Shown in pieces: positions 61,941 to 64,000 of a stretch of 64,000 bases of DNA. Origin of the DNA: Hyalangium gracile (GTDB taxonomy: Bacteria; Myxococcota; Myxococcia; Myxococcales; Myxococcaceae); the NCBI RefSeq assembly GCF_020103725.1, contig NZ_JAHXBG010000020.1, positions 62,001-126,000 of the forward strand, given 5' to 3'. Both the position numbers and the translations under genes were made by a program. How positions within the stretch are numbered: position 1 is the first letter of the stretch; the number at the start of each line of letters is the position of its first letter. The notes below the pieces were generated by a model. It had not been told where the DNA came from. It saw only the letters and a program-made list of their open reading frames with translations, and made no database searches.

Positions 61941-63866
61941 CTACGCCCGACTGGTGGGACGCGAGGGCGCCACCGGCTGCGCCTCGGGGAAGGGCATCTT
62001 GAGGTGGTACGTGTTGCCCTCCAGGGTCGCCTGCACGCTCAGCCCGCTCTCGTGGAACACGTCCAGCATGGGCTTGTTCGTCGTCAGCACGTCCGCCTGG
62101 AAGCCAGGGATGCCGCGCGCCACGGCCGCCTCGCGGATCCGCCGCATCAGCAGCGTGCCCACGCCCTTGCCCTGCCAGTCATCGCGCACCACGAAGGCCA
62201 CGTCGGCCAGTCGCGTGGCGGGCTCCACGTCGTAGCGCACCACGCCGATGATCTCCTCCGTCCCCGGCATGCAGGCCACCAGCGCCATGTTCTGCTCGTA
62301 GTCCAGGTCCACCAGGTCCTGCATCTCCTCGTGGGGGTGCGTCTTCTTGTACATCATGAAGCGCCGGTAGCAGCTGTCGTCGCTCAGCCCGTACATGAGC
62401 TCCTGCAAGGCGCGCTCGTCGGTGATGCGCGCGGGGCGGATGAGCAGCTCCGCTCCCGCGCGGGTCTGCTCGCGCCGCTCCTCCGTCCACGGGTAGCGCG
62501 CCCGAGGCACCACCTGGTCCGGCAGCACGAAGCGCCGCCCCTTCGCCGCCGCCAGCAGGTCGGCTCTGAAGTCCGGGTGGGCGATGTTGATCAGCGCCAG
62601 CGCCCGCTCGCGGATGTTCTTCCCCCACAGGTCCGCCACCCCGTACTCCGTCACCACGTAGTGCACGTCTCCCCGGCTGGTGACCACGCCCGTGCCCGGC
62701 TCCAGTGACGTCTGGATGCGGCTGACCGTGCCTCCCCTGGCCGTGGAGGGCAGGGCGATGATGGGCTTGCCGCCCAGGCTGCGCCGCGCCCCGCGGATGA
62801 AGTCCACCTGCCCGCCGATGCCCGAGAAGAAGTGGCCGCCCAGCGTGTCCGAGGCCACCTGGCCCGTGAGGTCCACCGCCAGCGCGCCGTTGATGGCGAT
62901 CATCCGCTCGTTGCGCGCGATGACTCCCGGATCATTGGTGAAGTTGCTCGGCCGCATCTCGATGGCCGGGTGCTCGTGCGCCCACTCGTACAGCTCCTGG
63001 CTGCCCATGATGAAGGAGGTCACCACCTTGCCCTGGAGCAGCGTCTTCCTCCGGCCGGTGATGACGCCCGCCTCCACCAGCCGCATCACCCCGTCGGAGA
63101 ACATCTCCGTGTGCACGCCCAGGTCATTGTGCTGTCCGAGCTGCGCCATCACCGCATCCGGGATCTTCCCGATGCCCGTCTGCAGCGTGGCTCCGTCCGG
63201 AATCAGGCGCGCGATGTGCTGGCCGATCTGCCTGGCCACCTCGTCCAGCGGCTCCGCCCGGTGCTCGAGCAGCGGGGCGTCCACCGGCACCAGCTTGTCG
63301 AACCGGCTGACGTGGAAGAACGAGTCCCCGTGCGTGCGCGGCATGCGCGGGTTCACCTCCGCGATGACCAGGGTGGCCGAGTCCACCGCGCTGCGCACGA
63401 TGTCCACCGACACTCCCAGGCTCACGTAGCCGTGCGCGTCCGGAGGGCTCACCTGGATCAGCGCCACGTCGATGCGGACGCGCCGGTTGCGGATGAGCTC
63501 GGGGATCTCCGACAGGAACACCGGCATGAAGTCCGCGCGGCCCTCCTGCACCGCCCTGCGCACGTTGGCGCCGATGAAGAAGGCGATGTGACGGAAGCGC
63601 TCGGCATGCTCCGGCTCCACATAGGGCGCCGGCCCCAGCGTCAGCAGGTGCACCACCTCGTTGTCCGCCAGGTGCGCTCCCTTCTCCACCATCGCCTTCA
63701 CGAGCGACACGGGCTCCGCCGCCCCTGAGCCGATGAGGATGCGCCGCCCCGCCGGAATGCTCAGGATGGCCTCCTCCGCCGTCACCACCTTGTCCGCGTA
63801 CCGCTCGCTCCAATCCCGCACGTGCCAGAAACCTCCGTTGAGATTGTTCCCCCAAGCACGCTTCAT
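61941..63866 (-). CDS. acetyl-CoA hydrolase/transferase fused to a GNAT acetyltransferase
   Basis: 641 residues from ATG 63866; ATG 63908 and further are possible but read less like protein. Residues 20-450 are the two halves of an acetyl-CoA hydrolase/transferase: RILIGSGAAEP near 40, the TGIGKIPDAVMAQLGQHNDLG stretch near 235, GGQVDFIRGA near 365 and the catalytic Glu in VVTEYGVADLWGK near 425. Residues 490-641 are a GNAT domain with the acetyl-CoA loop VVRDDWQGKGVGTLLMRRI near 580. Such fusions are known in myxobacteria and other bacteria and may couple acetyl-CoA turnover with protein acetylation. The order of activities is inference. Confidence 0.9.
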   Translation of the reverse strand: MKRAWGNNLNGGFWHVRDWSERYADKVVTAEEAILSIPAGRRILIGSGAAEPVSLVKAMVEKGAHLADNEVVHLLTLGPAPYVEPEHAERFRHIAFFIGANVRRAVQEGRADFMPVFLSEIPELIRNRRVRIDVALIQVSPPDAHGYVSLGVSVDIVRSAVDSATLVIAEVNPRMPRTHGDSFFHVSRFDKLVPVDAPLLEHRAEPLDEVARQIGQHIARLIPDGATLQTGIGKIPDAVMAQLGQHNDLGVHTEMFSDGVMRLVEAGVITGRRKTLLQGKVVTSFIMGSQELYEWAHEHPAIEMRPSNFTNDPGVIARNERMIAINGALAVDLTGQVASDTLGGHFFSGIGGQVDFIRGARRSLGGKPIIALPSTARGGTVSRIQTSLEPGTGVVTSRGDVHYVVTEYGVADLWGKNIRERALALINIAHPDFRADLLAAAKGRRFVLPDQVVPRARYPWTEERREQTRAGAELLIRPARITDERALQELMYGLSDDSCYRRFMMYKKTHPHEEMQDLVDLDYEQNMALVACMPGTEEIIGVVRYDVEPATRLADVAFVVRDDWQGKGVGTLLMRRIREAAVARGIPGFQADVLTTNKPMLDVFHESGLSVQATLEGNTYHLKMPFPEAQPVAPSRPTSRA

Positions 63867-64000
63867 TCCAGAGGTCTTCCCGAGAGGGAAGGCTCCCGTG
63901 CCCCGCATGCTTTGCGCTGAACGGCACACCCCGCCGCAGCCCTTGCGCGGCCAGGCCAGCACGCCCGAGGGAGAGCCGGCCGGCATGCGAGTTGCTGTCT

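Overview
The window looks like a piece of a myxobacterial chromosome (order Myxococcales, near Archangium, Cystobacter, Myxococcus or Stigmatella). Codon third positions are almost all G or C. Genes are dense on both strands, and many products are lipoproteins. Ser/Thr kinases, FHA-type sigma-54 activators and hybrid histidine kinases are frequent, as are Cys-rich or kelch secreted proteins with short Cys-rich tails. This assignment is inference from gene style; no rRNA or tRNA gene is present to confirm it.

Layout. 1-13.6 kb is rich in defence and conflict genes: a SIR2-STAND gene overlapping a 14-blade WD40 gene that runs off the left edge, a HipA-family YjjJ toxin-like kinase, an EVE-McrB/McrC restriction pair, and an Rnl2-type RNA ligase that has lost its last catalytic motifs. 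An acyl-CoA-dehydrogenase-like flavoprotein and small unknown or envelope genes lie among them. 13.6-24.4 kb holds envelope and secreted functions: DUF2339 membrane protein, kelch lipoprotein, M24 peptidase lipoprotein, MauG-type dihaem peroxidase, subtilase and DUF2750. 24.5-42.2 kb is signalling: a membrane Ser/Thr kinase, an RDD protein, a large Reg_prop hybrid histidine kinase, an operon of ARPP-1 protein, a 41-residue membrane peptide, an FHA/GAF sigma-54 activator and a second Ser/Thr kinase, then a Cys-rich lipoprotein pair and a six-TM chemoreceptor. 42.2-51.4 kb carries four large exported proteins on the minus strand: a 17-unit Cys-repeat lipoprotein with a lamin-tail domain, an M64 peptidase, a PEGA protein, and a lower-GC lipoprotein.

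51.8-59.6 kb is the most interesting block. After an SDR and a diacylglycerol-kinase-like gene come an NrtR-type Nudix repressor, a PP2C phosphatase, a YegI/TerY-P-type kinase, a nicotinamidase-like hydrolase and a vWA protein. The promoters of nrtR and of the nicotinamidase-like gene carry the same operator: four alternating GTGT/ACAC half-sites at exact 11-bp steps, laid over a sigma-70 promoter (TTGAC[T/A], 17 bp, TATGTT). This suggests a kinase/phosphatase/vWA stress module put under NAD (ADP-ribose) control. The window closes with a sensor kinase, a universal stress protein and an acetyl-CoA hydrolase/transferase-GNAT fusion.

All coordinates and motifs were read by eye and by hand translation. 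No similarity search, structure prediction or composition calculation was run.
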